Shown here: in pieces, positions 42,743 through 51,567 of the stretch
How the letters are laid out: every line of letters starts with the position of its first letter
Position numbering within the stretch: the first letter of the stretch is position 1
Assembly: GCF_016811915.1 (NCBI RefSeq)
Contig: NZ_CP069127.1
Span: forward strand, 1,270,001-1,334,000
Origin: Brevibacillus choshinensis
Lineage (GTDB): Bacteria; Bacillota; Bacilli; Brevibacillales; Brevibacillaceae
Direction: 5' to 3'
DNA: 64,000 nucleotides
The notes under the pieces: model-generated
What the model saw: the letters and a program-made list of their open reading frames with translations, nothing else
What the model was told of the DNA's origin: nothing
Database searches by the model: none
Made by a program: the position numbers and the translations under genes

Positions 42743-43609
42743 TTATCGAAACACGTCGGCAATCGTTTGAATTACCATTTTTAAAAACTCAGATAGGGAA
42801 GATACGAAGCTCTTGGTCTCTTCTCTGTTCATAAACTCATCAACTTGAGCTTTGGCCTGATTCAGGCCGTCACCCAAAGCGACCCAATCGATATTCGCAT
42901 CTCTCATGCGTTTGAACAATTCAACCAATCCGTTTACTTCCGATTCGGTCAGGTTGATGTTTACTTGATTTGACACTTCATGAATCAAAACGTTGATTTC
43001 TTCATCTGTTTTTGGTTGCTGCTTGGCAAACTCTTCTTTGATGGCGCTGATGAGTTTAGCAGCGTCTTCCTTGCCGTGACTATCCGCTAATTGGCCGGTT
43101 TTCACCATTTCCTCATTCGCGACTTGTTTTTGGGCTTCAGGGATGGAAACGCCGCTGGATGCCTCATACGCCTTAATGATTCCTGTCAATCCCGCTGTTC
43201 CCGAAACAGGGAAAGGAGCGGTTACGTACACATCCGCATTTTTCACACCCGCCGTCGTGAGGGCATTCACATACATCTCATTTGTCACCCAGTTAATGTT
43301 ATGTGTCTTCACTTTTAGGCCAGAACCTTCTTCGCCGACGGTAATTTTTGAAGATGACAGCGCTCTGGTTCCGATTTGTGCCTTTGAAATGTATCGAGCT
43401 AAATACTGATGCTCTTCTTGATTCGTTACCTTTACAACAGTGGACTTTTCGGATTCCCCCATCTCAGCAAGCAAGGCTGTTTGCTGCTCTTTGGTCAAAT
43501 CGTTTCCTAGTGTGACGATTACGTCTCCCGGGGCACTATCGGCAAAGGCAGTCAGAGGGGAGAAAAATACCGCCATCGCGACAAAAAATGATGCAGTATA
43601 TTTTTTCAA
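42743..43609 (-). CDS. ypuA: Secreted DUF1002 protein (YpuA-like)
   Basis: A 288-residue secreted protein. Signal peptide MKKYTASFFVAMAVFFSPL with cleavage near AFADS. GDVIVTLGNDLTKEQQTALLAEMG and ARYISKAQIGTRALSSSKITV are the DUF1002 signature. The C-terminal half is helical with Gln/Asn/Glu-rich segments. Found in Bacillus as YpuA; function unknown. It is monocistronic, with its own terminator. AGGAGG lies before the ATG. Confidence 0.9.
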   Translation of the reverse strand: MKKYTASFFVAMAVFFSPLTAFADSAPGDVIVTLGNDLTKEQQTALLAEMGESEKSTVVKVTNQEEHQYLARYISKAQIGTRALSSSKITVGEEGSGLKVKTHNINWVTNEMYVNALTTAGVKNADVYVTAPFPVSGTAGLTGIIKAYEASSGVSIPEAQKQVANEEMVKTGQLADSHGKEDAAKLISAIKEEFAKQQPKTDEEINVLIHEVSNQVNINLTESEVNGLVELFKRMRDANIDWVALGDGLNQAKAQVDEFMNREETKSFVSSLSEFLKMVIQTIADVFR

Positions 43610-43840
43610 GCAAAATACCTCCTTTACGAAATATAGCTACAGTCCATTTTTCGTTTGTTGAAAAACCTATTGTGTCATGATACCAAACTTTCAGTTGTTG
43701 TCTCTCGGAAAATCATGGAAAATGGCAACCCCATGAATTGGCTTATCCCCAACGATATTTGTCCGTTTCCTGTTTAAAATAGACCGAATAGTTTATTAAG
43801 AATACGTAAAAATTTCCAATGGTACCGCGGGGGGAATGGA

Positions 43841-46800
43841 ATGGAACAGTATCTGATTACACCGTGGGATACTCGTACGGGCTCTGAACCGGCTCCACTG
43901 GATTGGGATTTGACGGTGCCGCCAGAAGTAGATGCGATAGCGGAGCAGGTCATCAAGCAATACGACATGACCGTTACTTCTCGTACACTGATTACTTCCA
44001 AGCCAGATAAAGGTGGAGCCATCTGGCGGATCGAGACAAATAAAGGGCCTCGGAGTCTCAAACTCCTGCATCGCAATCCAGAGCGCAGCTTGTTCAGCGT
44101 GGGATTGCAAGAGTACGTGGTTCGGCAGGGGGCGCGGGTGCCGGCTTTGATTCCGGCAATAGACGGCAAGCTTTTCGTAGAAATGGGCGGTAAGCTTTGG
44201 ATCGTTACGGACTGGATCGATCTTACGCCTGCCACGAAGGTGGATTTGATAGGCGCACAAGAGTTGTGCTACGGACTCGGTGAATTCCACCGGCACACCA
44301 AGGGGTACGTGCCTCCGTCTGGGGCGAAAAACTCTTCTCGATTGTACCGATGGCCCCACTATTATCAAAAGATTGCTAAGAAAATCGGTTGGATGAGAGA
44401 GATAGCCAAGGCGTACCCCGATACGGTCGCTAGTCCTTCCATCCTCTCCGTCGTCAATCAGTACCAACAGCAGGCAGTGGAGGCATTGAATCGCTTACAG
44501 GCTTCTGCGTACCCCAGAATGGTCGGGATGGGTGAACCTCACTGGGGACTTGTCCACCAGGATTACGGATGGTCAAACGGGCAGAATGGTCCCGGCGGGC
44601 TGTGGGTAATCGATTTGGACGGCGTCTCGTACGACCTGCCGTTTCGGGATCTGCGCAAATTGATCACGAGCACGATGGACGATATGGGAGTCTGGGATTT
44701 GACATGGATGCGCGGCATGATCGATGCCTATCACCAAGCGAATCCTCTCGATGCCGAGTCCTACGAGGTCCTCCTGATCGATATGGCAGTCCCGAATGAA
44801 TTTTACAAGCACTTGAAAGAAATGTTTTTCGACCCCCCTGTCTTCTTGAATACGGAAGCAGAGGCCATTCTGCAGCGAGTGGTCGCGACTGACCAATCAA
44901 AAGCGCAAGCCCTGGCAGAGCTGGCTGCCGACATGGGGAAATACAAGGCCAGCAATTACGAGCAGCTGGCCGCAGCAGTGGAAGCGCAGCGAGTTCCTTC
45001 CGAGAGCAGCAAGTGGGAGGAAACAAGCTGGGTCCTGCAACCGCAAAAAACAGCAGCATCCGAGGGATTGCCTGTATCGGAAGAAGAGCAGATCACCGAG
45101 ATGGTCGGGGTCGAAATACTTCCGCAGCCAGCCGCAGAGGAGAGTGCCCCGGTCGTATATGCAGAGGAGAGTGCCCCGGTCGCATATGCAGAGGAGAGTA
45201 CCCCGGTCGCATATGCAGAGGAGAGTACCCCGGTCGTATATGCAGAGGAGAGTGCTCCGGTCGTATATGCAGAGGAGAGTGCTCCGGTCGTATATGCAGA
45301 GGAGAGTGCCCCGGTCGTATATGCAGAGGAAAGTACCTCAGTCGTATATGCAGAGGAAAGCATGTCCCTTTTTGATTCTGGTGCATCAGAAGAAGCCAAA
45401 GCGGTAAAAGTGGAATTCGAATCTCCTCCAAAAGAGGCGAAGCCAGTTACAGAGAAAGCGTCTGTATCGAAAAAGAGCACGGAGAAGGTCAGAGTCAAAA
45501 AGAAGCAAACACAGTCAGCAGCAGATGAGCGTACTCCGGTTGTAGATGCAAGCAAGTCCAAGGTCGATGCCGGTGCATCCGATACAAAAGCAAGGACAGA
45601 GAAAACAGTAGCAAAATCCTCAGAAAAAGAAGCCAATACGGTAAAAGTGGAATTCAAGTCCCCTTCAAAAGAGGCGAAGCCAGTTTCGAGGGAATCGGCC
45701 GTATCGAAAGAAAAGAGCACGGAGAAGGTAAGAGTCCAAAAGAAGCAGACACAGTCAGCGGCAGATGAGCGTACTCCGGTTGTAGATGCGAGCAAGTCCA
45801 AGGTCGATTCTGGGGCATCCGATAAAAAAGCGAGGACAGAGAAAACAGTAGCAAAATCATCCGGAAAAGAAGCCAATACGGGAAAAGCGGAATTCGAATC
45901 CTCTCCAAAAGAGGCGAAGCCAGTTTCGAAGGAATCGTCCGTATCGAAAGAAAAGAGAACGGAGAAGGTAAGAGTCCAAAAGAAGAAGACGCAGTCAGCG
46001 GCAGATGAGCGTACTCCGGTTGTAGATGCAAGCAAGTCCAAGGTCGATTCTAGGGCTTCCGATACTAAAACCAGGAAAGAGAAAATAGAAGCAAAATCAT
46101 CTGGAAAAGAAGACAAAGAGGTAAAAGTTGAATCCAACCGTCGTTCAAAAGAGGCGAAGCCCGTTTCGAGGGAATCGTCCGTATCGAAAGAAAAAAGCAC
46201 GGAGAAGGTCAGAGTCAAAAAGAAACAGACTCAATCAGTGGCAGATGAGCGTACTTCAATTGTAGATGCAAGGAAGTCCAAGGCCGATTCTGGGGCATCC
46301 GATAAAAAGACAAGGAAAGAGAAGATAGAAGCAAAATCATCTGGCAAAGAATCAAATGCGGAAAAAGCTGAAAACAAAAAGCCTTCACAAGAAGCGAGGC
46401 TAGCTAAAGAAACTAGGCTAGCTAAAGAAGATAGGTCAACAAATGACAAATCTGCATCACGCAAAGCTAAATCCGTTTCAAAAGATCCCAAGTCCAATGA
46501 GAAGGGCAGAACAACTACTGGACGAACCAACCAAGAGGCAACCCACGCTATGGAAAATAGCTTGACAGGAACTCGCAGAACCCCTTCCCAAATTGTCATA
46601 GATATTGCCCCGTATCTTGCCAGACGAACCTCTGCGAATAGGAAGGCGGTACGAAAGAAAACAGCGAGTGTACGTTCCTCTTCCGCCAGTAAAAAAACGA
46701 CGACTCTCGCACGAGTCAGACAGCAGGCACAAAAGAAAAGGAAGCTCACTTCTTCTAAAGTCACCTCTTTGCAGCAACGAAGAGCGAATCGGGCATCACA

Positions 46801-47002
46801 GGGGAACAAATCATCTGCTAAAAAAGCTGCTGCGAATGGAACGAAACGAACAGCAGTTGTCGGGAACCAAACGAGAAAAACGGCTTCGTCAAACATTAAG
46901 CATAGGTACACCAAGGTCGCTGCACCCAGTAAGAAAATGAACAAGCAGGCAGCGAATAAGCCGAGTGCGAAAAAAGGGGTAAAGTCGAGAGGCGTGCGAT
47001 GA
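43841..47002 (+). CDS. cotS: CotS-family spore-coat kinase-like protein with large repeat tail
   Basis: A 1,053-residue protein. Residues 1-365 form a CotS/YutH-type aminoglycoside-kinase-like domain with LVHQDYGWSNG (HxDxxxxN) and VIDLDG, so catalytic Asp and metal Asp are present. After a linker, eight copies of a 9-residue unit EESAPVVYA follow (residues 432-510). Then come four 80-residue copies rich in Lys, Ser, Glu and Ala, and a Lys/Arg-rich end of about 200 residues. Normal CotS is about 350 residues. A glycosyltransferase (cotSA-like) follows, as in Bacillus subtilis. Symbol by homology of the N-terminus and by neighbour only. Start has GGGGGG upstream. Confidence 0.85.
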   Translation: MEQYLITPWDTRTGSEPAPLDWDLTVPPEVDAIAEQVIKQYDMTVTSRTLITSKPDKGGAIWRIETNKGPRSLKLLHRNPERSLFSVGLQEYVVRQGARVPALIPAIDGKLFVEMGGKLWIVTDWIDLTPATKVDLIGAQELCYGLGEFHRHTKGYVPPSGAKNSSRLYRWPHYYQKIAKKIGWMREIAKAYPDTVASPSILSVVNQYQQQAVEALNRLQASAYPRMVGMGEPHWGLVHQDYGWSNGQNGPGGLWVIDLDGVSYDLPFRDLRKLITSTMDDMGVWDLTWMRGMIDAYHQANPLDAESYEVLLIDMAVPNEFYKHLKEMFFDPPVFLNTEAEAILQRVVATDQSKAQALAELAADMGKYKASNYEQLAAAVEAQRVPSESSKWEETSWVLQPQKTAASEGLPVSEEEQITEMVGVEILPQPAAEESAPVVYAEESAPVAYAEESTPVAYAEESTPVVYAEESAPVVYAEESAPVVYAEESAPVVYAEESTSVVYAEESMSLFDSGASEEAKAVKVEFESPPKEAKPVTEKASVSKKSTEKVRVKKKQTQSAADERTPVVDASKSKVDAGASDTKARTEKTVAKSSEKEANTVKVEFKSPSKEAKPVSRESAVSKEKSTEKVRVQKKQTQSAADERTPVVDASKSKVDSGASDKKARTEKTVAKSSGKEANTGKAEFESSPKEAKPVSKESSVSKEKRTEKVRVQKKKTQSAADERTPVVDASKSKVDSRASDTKTRKEKIEAKSSGKEDKEVKVESNRRSKEAKPVSRESSVSKEKSTEKVRVKKKQTQSVADERTSIVDARKSKADSGASDKKTRKEKIEAKSSGKESNAEKAENKKPSQEARLAKETRLAKEDRSTNDKSASRKAKSVSKDPKSNEKGRTTTGRTNQEATHAMENSLTGTRRTPSQIVIDIAPYLARRTSANRKAVRKKTASVRSSSASKKTTTLARVRQQAQKKRKLTSSKVTSLQQRRANRASQGNKSSAKKAAANGTKRTAVVGNQTRKTASSNIKHRYTKVAAPSKKMNKQAANKPSAKKGVKSRGVR
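45134..45376 (+). repeat. 27-bp coding tandem repeats
   Basis: Eight full and one partial copy of a 27-bp unit beginning GCAGAGGAGAGT. They encode AEESAPVVY variants (AP, TP, VA). Copies are 85-100% alike at DNA level, which suggests recent expansion by slippage or unequal recombination. Confidence 0.92.
45421..46380 (+). repeat. Four 240-bp coding repeats
   Basis: Four 80-residue repeats with boundaries exactly 240 bp apart (45421, 45661, 45901, 46141). Each contains KEAKPV, a STEKVRVKKKQTQS-like block, ADERTPVVDASKSK and a KSSGKE-like block. The repeats are strongly basic and Ser-rich, similar in composition to CotB/CotG-type coat proteins. Confidence 0.9.
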
Positions 47003-47027
47003 GCCGTACGAGGAAAGGAGAATTCGG

Positions 47028-48182
47028 ATGAAGGTAGTCATGATCTGTACGGAAAAATTGCCCGTCCCTCCCGTCCGCGGCGGCGCCATCCAGACCTATA
47101 TAGCGGGAATCGTCGATGTTTTGGGTCAACATCATGACCTGACTGTACTAGGAACGACCGACCCTTCCCTTGCGACAGATGAGAGAGTGCGCAACGTACG
47201 GTATGTGAGGGTTGAGGGGCAGGGTGTTTTTGAGACGTATGCAGAGCAAGTCGTCCAGTTTTTACGCACCCAATCCTACGATCTCATCCACGTGTTTAAC
47301 AGGCCGAAATTGGTGCCACTCATAAAGGAAGTCTGCCCGAATGCAAGAATCGTCCTCAGCATGCACAATGATATGTTCGATCTTGCGAAGATCGATCCGC
47401 AAGATGCAGCCAAAACGGTCGCGATGACGGATCGGATCATCACCATCAGCGATTACGTAGGGCGAGTCATTCAGTCGCTCTATCCTGAATCTGCCGGCAA
47501 GCTCCGCACCATTTATTCGGGAGTCGATTTGCAAACGTTCGTGCCATGGGAAAACTCCCAATCAGCGCGCCAGATCAGGCAAGAGCTAAGGGCCATGCAC
47601 AATCTAGGAAACAGACAGGTGATCTTGTTTGTAGGGAGACTGACTCCGAAAAAAGGGGCAGACATCTTGGTGAGGGCGATGAATGAACTGCATGCCCAGC
47701 ATTCCAATATTGCGCTCGTCCTCGTGGGCGGTGCCTGGTACGGTGTCGATAAAATCAGTGACTATGTCGCCTATGTGAAGGCGCTTGCTGATCGGTCCCC
47801 CATCCCGGTCATCACCACAGGATATGTCAATGCCGAACAGATTCACCAATGGTTTTGGACGGGGGATATATTCGTGTGTCCTTCCCAATGGGAGGAGCCT
47901 TTGGCAAGGGTCCATTACGAAGCGATGGCGGCAGGACTGCCATTTGTGACGACCAAGCGGGGAGGCAATGCGGAGGTCATCATTGGAGGAAACGGTTTTC
48001 TGGTGGAAGAACCGGAGAATCCACGTGCCTTTGCTGACCAGCTGGGCAAACTGCTCACGAGCCGGGATCTGCAAAGGAAAATGGGAAGTGCGGGACGGAC
48101 GTTGGCCGAAAATCGTTTCACCTGGAATCGGGTCGCCAGTGAAGTATTAGAGGTCTGGAACGGGATTAACGTTCAAGAGTAA
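47028..48182 (+). CDS. cotSA: Glycosyltransferase family 4, CotSA-like spore-coat protein
   Basis: A 384-residue GT-B glycosyltransferase. MKVVMICTEKLPVPPVRGGAIQTYI is the N-lobe glycine loop, VILFVGRLTPKKGADIL the interdomain hinge, and PSQWEEPLARVHYEAMAAGLP holds the donor-site Glu motif (EX7E). It follows the cotS-like gene by 25 bp with AAAGGAG before the ATG, the same order as cotS-cotSA in Bacillus subtilis, where the product is a coat protein. It could glycosylate coat proteins such as the repeat tail upstream (inference). Confidence 0.9.
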   Translation: MKVVMICTEKLPVPPVRGGAIQTYIAGIVDVLGQHHDLTVLGTTDPSLATDERVRNVRYVRVEGQGVFETYAEQVVQFLRTQSYDLIHVFNRPKLVPLIKEVCPNARIVLSMHNDMFDLAKIDPQDAAKTVAMTDRIITISDYVGRVIQSLYPESAGKLRTIYSGVDLQTFVPWENSQSARQIRQELRAMHNLGNRQVILFVGRLTPKKGADILVRAMNELHAQHSNIALVLVGGAWYGVDKISDYVAYVKALADRSPIPVITTGYVNAEQIHQWFWTGDIFVCPSQWEEPLARVHYEAMAAGLPFVTTKRGGNAEVIIGGNGFLVEEPENPRAFADQLGKLLTSRDLQRKMGSAGRTLAENRFTWNRVASEVLEVWNGINVQE

Positions 48183-48210
48183 ATCAGCAAGGAGTCGAAT
48201 GGTTAATGGG

Positions 48211-48245
48211 GTTGTCTGGCTGACTACAGCAAGACAATCTTTTTT
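48211..48245 (+). terminator. Terminator after cotSA
   Basis: GTTGTCT (48211-48217) pairs with AGACAAT (48232-48238), then C and seven T. Confidence 0.78.
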
Positions 48246-48371
48246 ATGAAGCGAAAAAGGACAAGCAGGGCGAGAATGAAAGGATTCCTCCCCCTCACAT
48301 GTCGAAAATATTCTATCGATTTTTTTCAATCAGGAGGAAAGGAAATGTTCCTTGACAAGCAATGGAAATTA

Positions 48372-48842
48372 TTATGTGTCTTCATTAAGCTGCAAGTTTA
48401 AATACTCTTGTACATTAGGCCCATTAGGATTAGCTAATACTGTTTGAATCCATGCTTCCCTCTCAAAGCACAGTACGCGAAGATCCCAAACACAAGCAAT
48501 TAACCCTGTAGGTGTTACGTACGTAAACTCTTCCGGATTATCATGAGGTGCAACGTAAACTTGATGATGCAATTCATTTTCGTCAGACCACCAATCAATA
48601 AATATAAAGCTTGCACCGCGCCCATCATGAACCCCTATAAAGCCAACACCATAACGATTTTCAGTTATTGCAGGTTTGGGAAGACACTCACAAGCAAGTA
48701 ATTTCGCTCTTTCAATTATGTTTGATCTAGGAAACTCACCTTGATAGGTTATTCCATATATTTTTAACGTCCAATCTGAATGATCCCAAAGTTCAAGAAA
48801 TCGAATGGGTCTCTGTTTATAACTTTCTTCAATTTTAATCAT
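48372..48842 (-). CDS. Conserved hypothetical protein
   Basis: A 156-residue soluble protein. It has TLKIYGITYQGEFPR, VGFIGVHDGRGASFIFIDWWSDENELHH and CVWDLRVLCFEREAWIQTVLANP, a pattern I have seen in unannotated soil-bacterial proteins, without known function. AGGTGAT precedes ATG 48842. It is the last of three genes (TetR, DoxX, this one) on the minus strand, about 30 bp after the DoxX gene, so probably co-transcribed with DoxX. Confidence 0.75.
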   Translation of the reverse strand: MIKIEESYKQRPIRFLELWDHSDWTLKIYGITYQGEFPRSNIIERAKLLACECLPKPAITENRYGVGFIGVHDGRGASFIFIDWWSDENELHHQVYVAPHDNPEEFTYVTPTGLIACVWDLRVLCFEREAWIQTVLANPNGPNVQEYLNLQLNEDT

Positions 48843-48874
48843 GAATATCACCTCGTAATACGTCTTTTTTAGAA

Positions 48875-49228
48875 TTAGAAGAACCCCTTTAGATTCCGTA
48901 GAATCACGATAATAGATAAAATGAAGCAAACCAATGCAGGAATGATCGTTACAACAGATTGGTTTGCCCGAAAAATATGGGCGTGAATAGCGCCTAACAT
49001 GAGAATTACAAACAGTACCCCTGCCCCAGCAGCCAAATATCTATTCGAGGCACCCAAAATCATTGCTATACCTCCAATGAGTTCAAGAAATCCAATTACA
49101 GACATAAACCATAATGGATATTGGTAGTGCTGCCAATGCTCAACCTGGAATGGTATGCGCAAGAGTTTTATAACACCGCCTGTTAAAATAAAAACAGCTA
49201 GAATTACCTGTATGACAGTAGTTATCAT
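48875..49228 (-). CDS. DoxX-like membrane protein
   Basis: A 117-residue protein with four membrane segments. FQVEHWQHYQYPLWFMSVIGFLELIGGIAMILG is typical of DoxX-like proteins, which are often linked to oxidative or thiol stress or membrane oxidoreductases. It follows the tetR gene by 16 bp, and AGGAG lies before the ATG. Probably repressed by that TetR protein. Confidence 0.85.
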   Translation of the reverse strand: MITTVIQVILAVFILTGGVIKLLRIPFQVEHWQHYQYPLWFMSVIGFLELIGGIAMILGASNRYLAAGAGVLFVILMLGAIHAHIFRANQSVVTIIPALVCFILSIIVILRNLKGFF

Positions 49229-49244
49229 TTAACCCCCACTCCTT

Positions 49245-49859
49245 TTAACTATCTTGTATAGTGGTATCTCCGTTTGCAAGCATCCCATACAACAAAAGAT
49301 TGACTACTTGTAACGCTAGACTTTCTGGCCCCTTAATCCCAGGTAACAAAAGGGAAAGTGTTAGACGTTCCACAATTCCAACTATGCACTCCGCTACAGT
49401 TTCCATCGCCAATTCCGAACGAAAATGGCCCATTTGTTGTTCTGCTCGCAAATTATCTATAAGCAGAGAGGTTAGCTCTTCCTTGATTTGATCCGAATTT
49501 GGGGCTAGAAAAAGCCCGATACGAGTTATATTTGGAGTTGCAGCTAGAAAACGGAAAATCGTCTCCAGTGTCATCAACAACTGCTTTGGAACATCGTGTG
49601 CCTCTACAGTGGGGGTGAAGCGACTCGTTTGTACTAACTTTCGCAGGCGGGTACGAAACTCGTTTACTAACTCGTCAAAGATGGCTTCCTTGTTAGAAAA
49701 GTAGAGATAGAAAGCAGGTTGAGTCAATCCAGCCCGTGTAACAATAGTACTAACTTTTGTCTCATGAAACCCTCGGTTTGCGAATTCATCCGCCGCAATG
49801 GTAAGCAAACGCATTCGGCTTTCCTTACCTTTCAACCCTTTTACTAGTGTCATGTCCAT
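49245..49859 (-). CDS. TetR family regulator
   Basis: A 204-residue TetR protein. HTH: RMRLLTIAADEFANRGFHETKVSTIVTRAGLTQPAFYLYFSNKEAIFDEL. The C-terminal domain contains FLAATPNITRIGLFLAPNSDQIKEELT and ends with a helical bundle. ATG 49859 has GGAG 5 bp upstream; TTG 49880 is an alternative. It heads a three-gene operon with DoxX and a hypothetical protein. Two overlapping inverted repeats upstream (49890-49931) are probable operators. Confidence 0.92.
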   Translation of the reverse strand: MDMTLVKGLKGKESRMRLLTIAADEFANRGFHETKVSTIVTRAGLTQPAFYLYFSNKEAIFDELVNEFRTRLRKLVQTSRFTPTVEAHDVPKQLLMTLETIFRFLAATPNITRIGLFLAPNSDQIKEELTSLLIDNLRAEQQMGHFRSELAMETVAECIVGIVERLTLSLLLPGIKGPESLALQVVNLLLYGMLANGDTTIQDS

Positions 49860-49894
49860 ATCATCTCCTGAAATACTCAAGAAAACAGTATTTG

Positions 49895-49931
49895 ACGTTA
49901 CTTAAAAATAACGTTACTTAAAAGTAATGTT
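49895..49931. promoter_or_regulatory. Overlapping TetR operators
   Basis: AACGTTACTT (49910-49919) with AAGTAATGTT (49922-49931) matches at 9 of 10 arm positions. A second overlapping repeat joins ACGTTA (about 49896) with TAACGT (about 49909). Both lie upstream of the tetR start and share the GTTACTT half-site. Confidence 0.6.
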
Positions 49932-50620
49932 TTTGGTAATGTCTCATAGTTGGTACTCCGTTGTCAATATGATTAATCAGAAGATTATTTACTTTTTTGA
50001 TTTTATTTAATAGGTCATAACCATCAGCATCTTCCTTAATTTCACGCATCCCCCAACACCCCAGGCAATTCAAAAAAAGCCGGTTTCACCACGCTAAGGG
50101 TATACCAGCTATTTTTAAGTCTACTTCTGCGTAACGTTAAAATCCGCATTTGCGCCAACTATATCTATCTATATTCCGAGAGCTTCATGTAAACCTGCCC
50201 GATAATGACCTTGTGACAATTCGATGTGAAACAGACGAATTGAGCTACCAAAAGGGTTAACCATTCCATCGAGAAAGGCCGGCTGACTCAGGTGAGTCAA
50301 GCCGGCTGTCTTGTTGGCAGATATTCTTTTCCTGCTTTATATCTATCGTAATCTCCGGCATGGTCTCTTTTTTGTGTTCCCTGGTGCCCACAGGCGTTTC
50401 TTTGTTCTCTTTTCCGTTCTCATCAAAAGAAACCCCCCATTGTCCTCTCCCTCATACACATTGCCCAAATCATCCTTGACAATCAGATGGGCGCTTACAT
50501 CCTGCAAACGCTCCAAGGTCGACAAGCGGATTTACGCATACGCCGGTATAGGTCATCTACGAATGATGGGGCTGATCCTGTGTCAAGGAACTGACGCTGG
50601 GAACAGCCCTTTTTCCTTCG
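49932..50620. other. Region without confident gene
   Basis: No gene I can support. On the minus strand a 43-codon ORF (50049-49918) runs into the tetR operator and a 60-codon ORF (50525-50343) contains DDLGNVYEGEDNGGFLL, which looks protein-like but has no recognised family or start site. Both may be gene relics. The 50278-50306 hairpin is the main structural feature. Confidence 0.4.
50278..50306. terminator. Strong hairpin
   Basis: GCCGGCTGACTCA (50278-50290) pairs with TGAGTCAAGCCGGC (50293-50306), one unpaired base. A T-rich tail is weak on both sides. It is probably the terminator of a decayed minus-strand gene. Confidence 0.5.
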
Positions 50621-51523
50621 TCATTTGCCGCGATTGAAATCGGCGAGGACTTGATCGATGGCGCGTCGGGATATTTGGGCCAGCACCGGGTTGGTGCTTT
50701 GATAGTAGGCAAATGCGATGAGTCCAAAGGAAAGTGCCCATCCGCTGCCTCGCACCCAGGTCGCCTCGTCGGGTGACAGCGCCACGCGAAATACATCCCG
50801 GCCCTCGGGGGAGAGGAGTGTCCACGCGACCATCAAGTCGCAAGCGGGATCACCTACGCCGAGCGTGCCGAAGTCAATGACCGCGCTGAGACGGCCTTGC
50901 GTGACCAGCAGGTTCCCTGGATGCAGATCTCCGTGGAGCCACACGCCTGACCGATGCCACTTTGGCGCATCGAGGGCTGCTTCCCAAGCTAGCTTTGCCG
51001 CATGGGTATCAATCGTGTCGCGCAGGGTCACGAGTGCTTCGCGAACAGCTGTGTCTCGCATGGCTAGTGGTACGCCCCGATGGGAATTGTGTGGTCCTGG
51101 AGGCGGGCCGTCAGCAGGATCAATCCGCTGCAGGACAGCTAAGAATTGGGCAAGTGCGGTCGCAGCCTGGCTAAGATCGTCGATGGCAGCTGTGGTGGCG
51201 TTCTCACCCTCGAGCCATCGATAGACAGACCAGTGCCAAGGGTAACCGTCGGCAGGCATTCCCATCGCGAGCGGGGAAGGGACGGAAAGCGGCAAAAGCG
51301 GGACAAGTCCCGGCAGCCATCGCTGCTCCTTTTCCACCTGTCCGATGGCCCACTCGACGCGGGGTAAGCGTACGGCCATATCCTCTCCCAGCCGATAGAT
51401 GGCGTTGTCGGTCCCGGCCGATTCGACTGACTTCAAGGGAAGGTGACCCCATTGTGGAAATTGCTCGGCGATCAATCGTCTCACGAGCGCTTCATCGATC
51501 TTGAACTCATTTGCTTGCGTCAT
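50621..51523 (-). CDS. Aminoglycoside phosphotransferase family protein
   Basis: A 300-residue kinase-like protein of the APH family. HGDLHPGNLL is the catalytic loop with Asp and Asn; VIDFGTLGVGDPACDL is the metal-binding DFG region. AIYRLGEDMAVRLPRVEWAIGQVEKEQRWLP shows the N-lobe Lys and Glu. These enzymes modify aminoglycosides, macrolides or metabolites; substrate unknown. ATG 51523 is preferred because ATG 51535 abuts GAGAGG. GC content is higher than the neighbours. Confidence 0.9.
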   Translation of the reverse strand: MTQANEFKIDEALVRRLIAEQFPQWGHLPLKSVESAGTDNAIYRLGEDMAVRLPRVEWAIGQVEKEQRWLPGLVPLLPLSVPSPLAMGMPADGYPWHWSVYRWLEGENATTAAIDDLSQAATALAQFLAVLQRIDPADGPPPGPHNSHRGVPLAMRDTAVREALVTLRDTIDTHAAKLAWEAALDAPKWHRSGVWLHGDLHPGNLLVTQGRLSAVIDFGTLGVGDPACDLMVAWTLLSPEGRDVFRVALSPDEATWVRGSGWALSFGLIAFAYYQSTNPVLAQISRRAIDQVLADFNRGK

Positions 51524-51567
51524 TTTGTATCCCATCCTCTCCGGTTTTCATTGCGGAAGTGCCTGGC

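Noticed and set aside
43610..43840. Sporulation sigma-K or sigma-E promoter before the cotS-like gene
   Set aside because: No convincing -35/-10 pair could be aligned, although late-sporulation control is expected.
45134..45376. 27-bp repeats that look CRISPR-like
   Set aside because: They are contiguous without spacers, in frame and coding. No cas gene is present.
44956..46218. 420-codon minus-strand frame through the repeats of the cotS-like gene
   Set aside because: It is the mirror of the Lys/Ser/Glu-rich repeat codons. It has no ribosome site, is Ser/Phe-rich and has no domain.
49918..50049. 43-codon minus-strand ORF ending in DNGVPTMRHYQKHYF
   Set aside because: GGGGG abuts the ATG, the stop lies in the tetR operator, and no family is recognised; kept only as a possible relic.
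50311..50637. 108-codon plus-strand ORF after the 50278 hairpin
   Set aside because: Low-quality composition, no ribosome site, and it overlaps the end of the aminoglycoside phosphotransferase gene.
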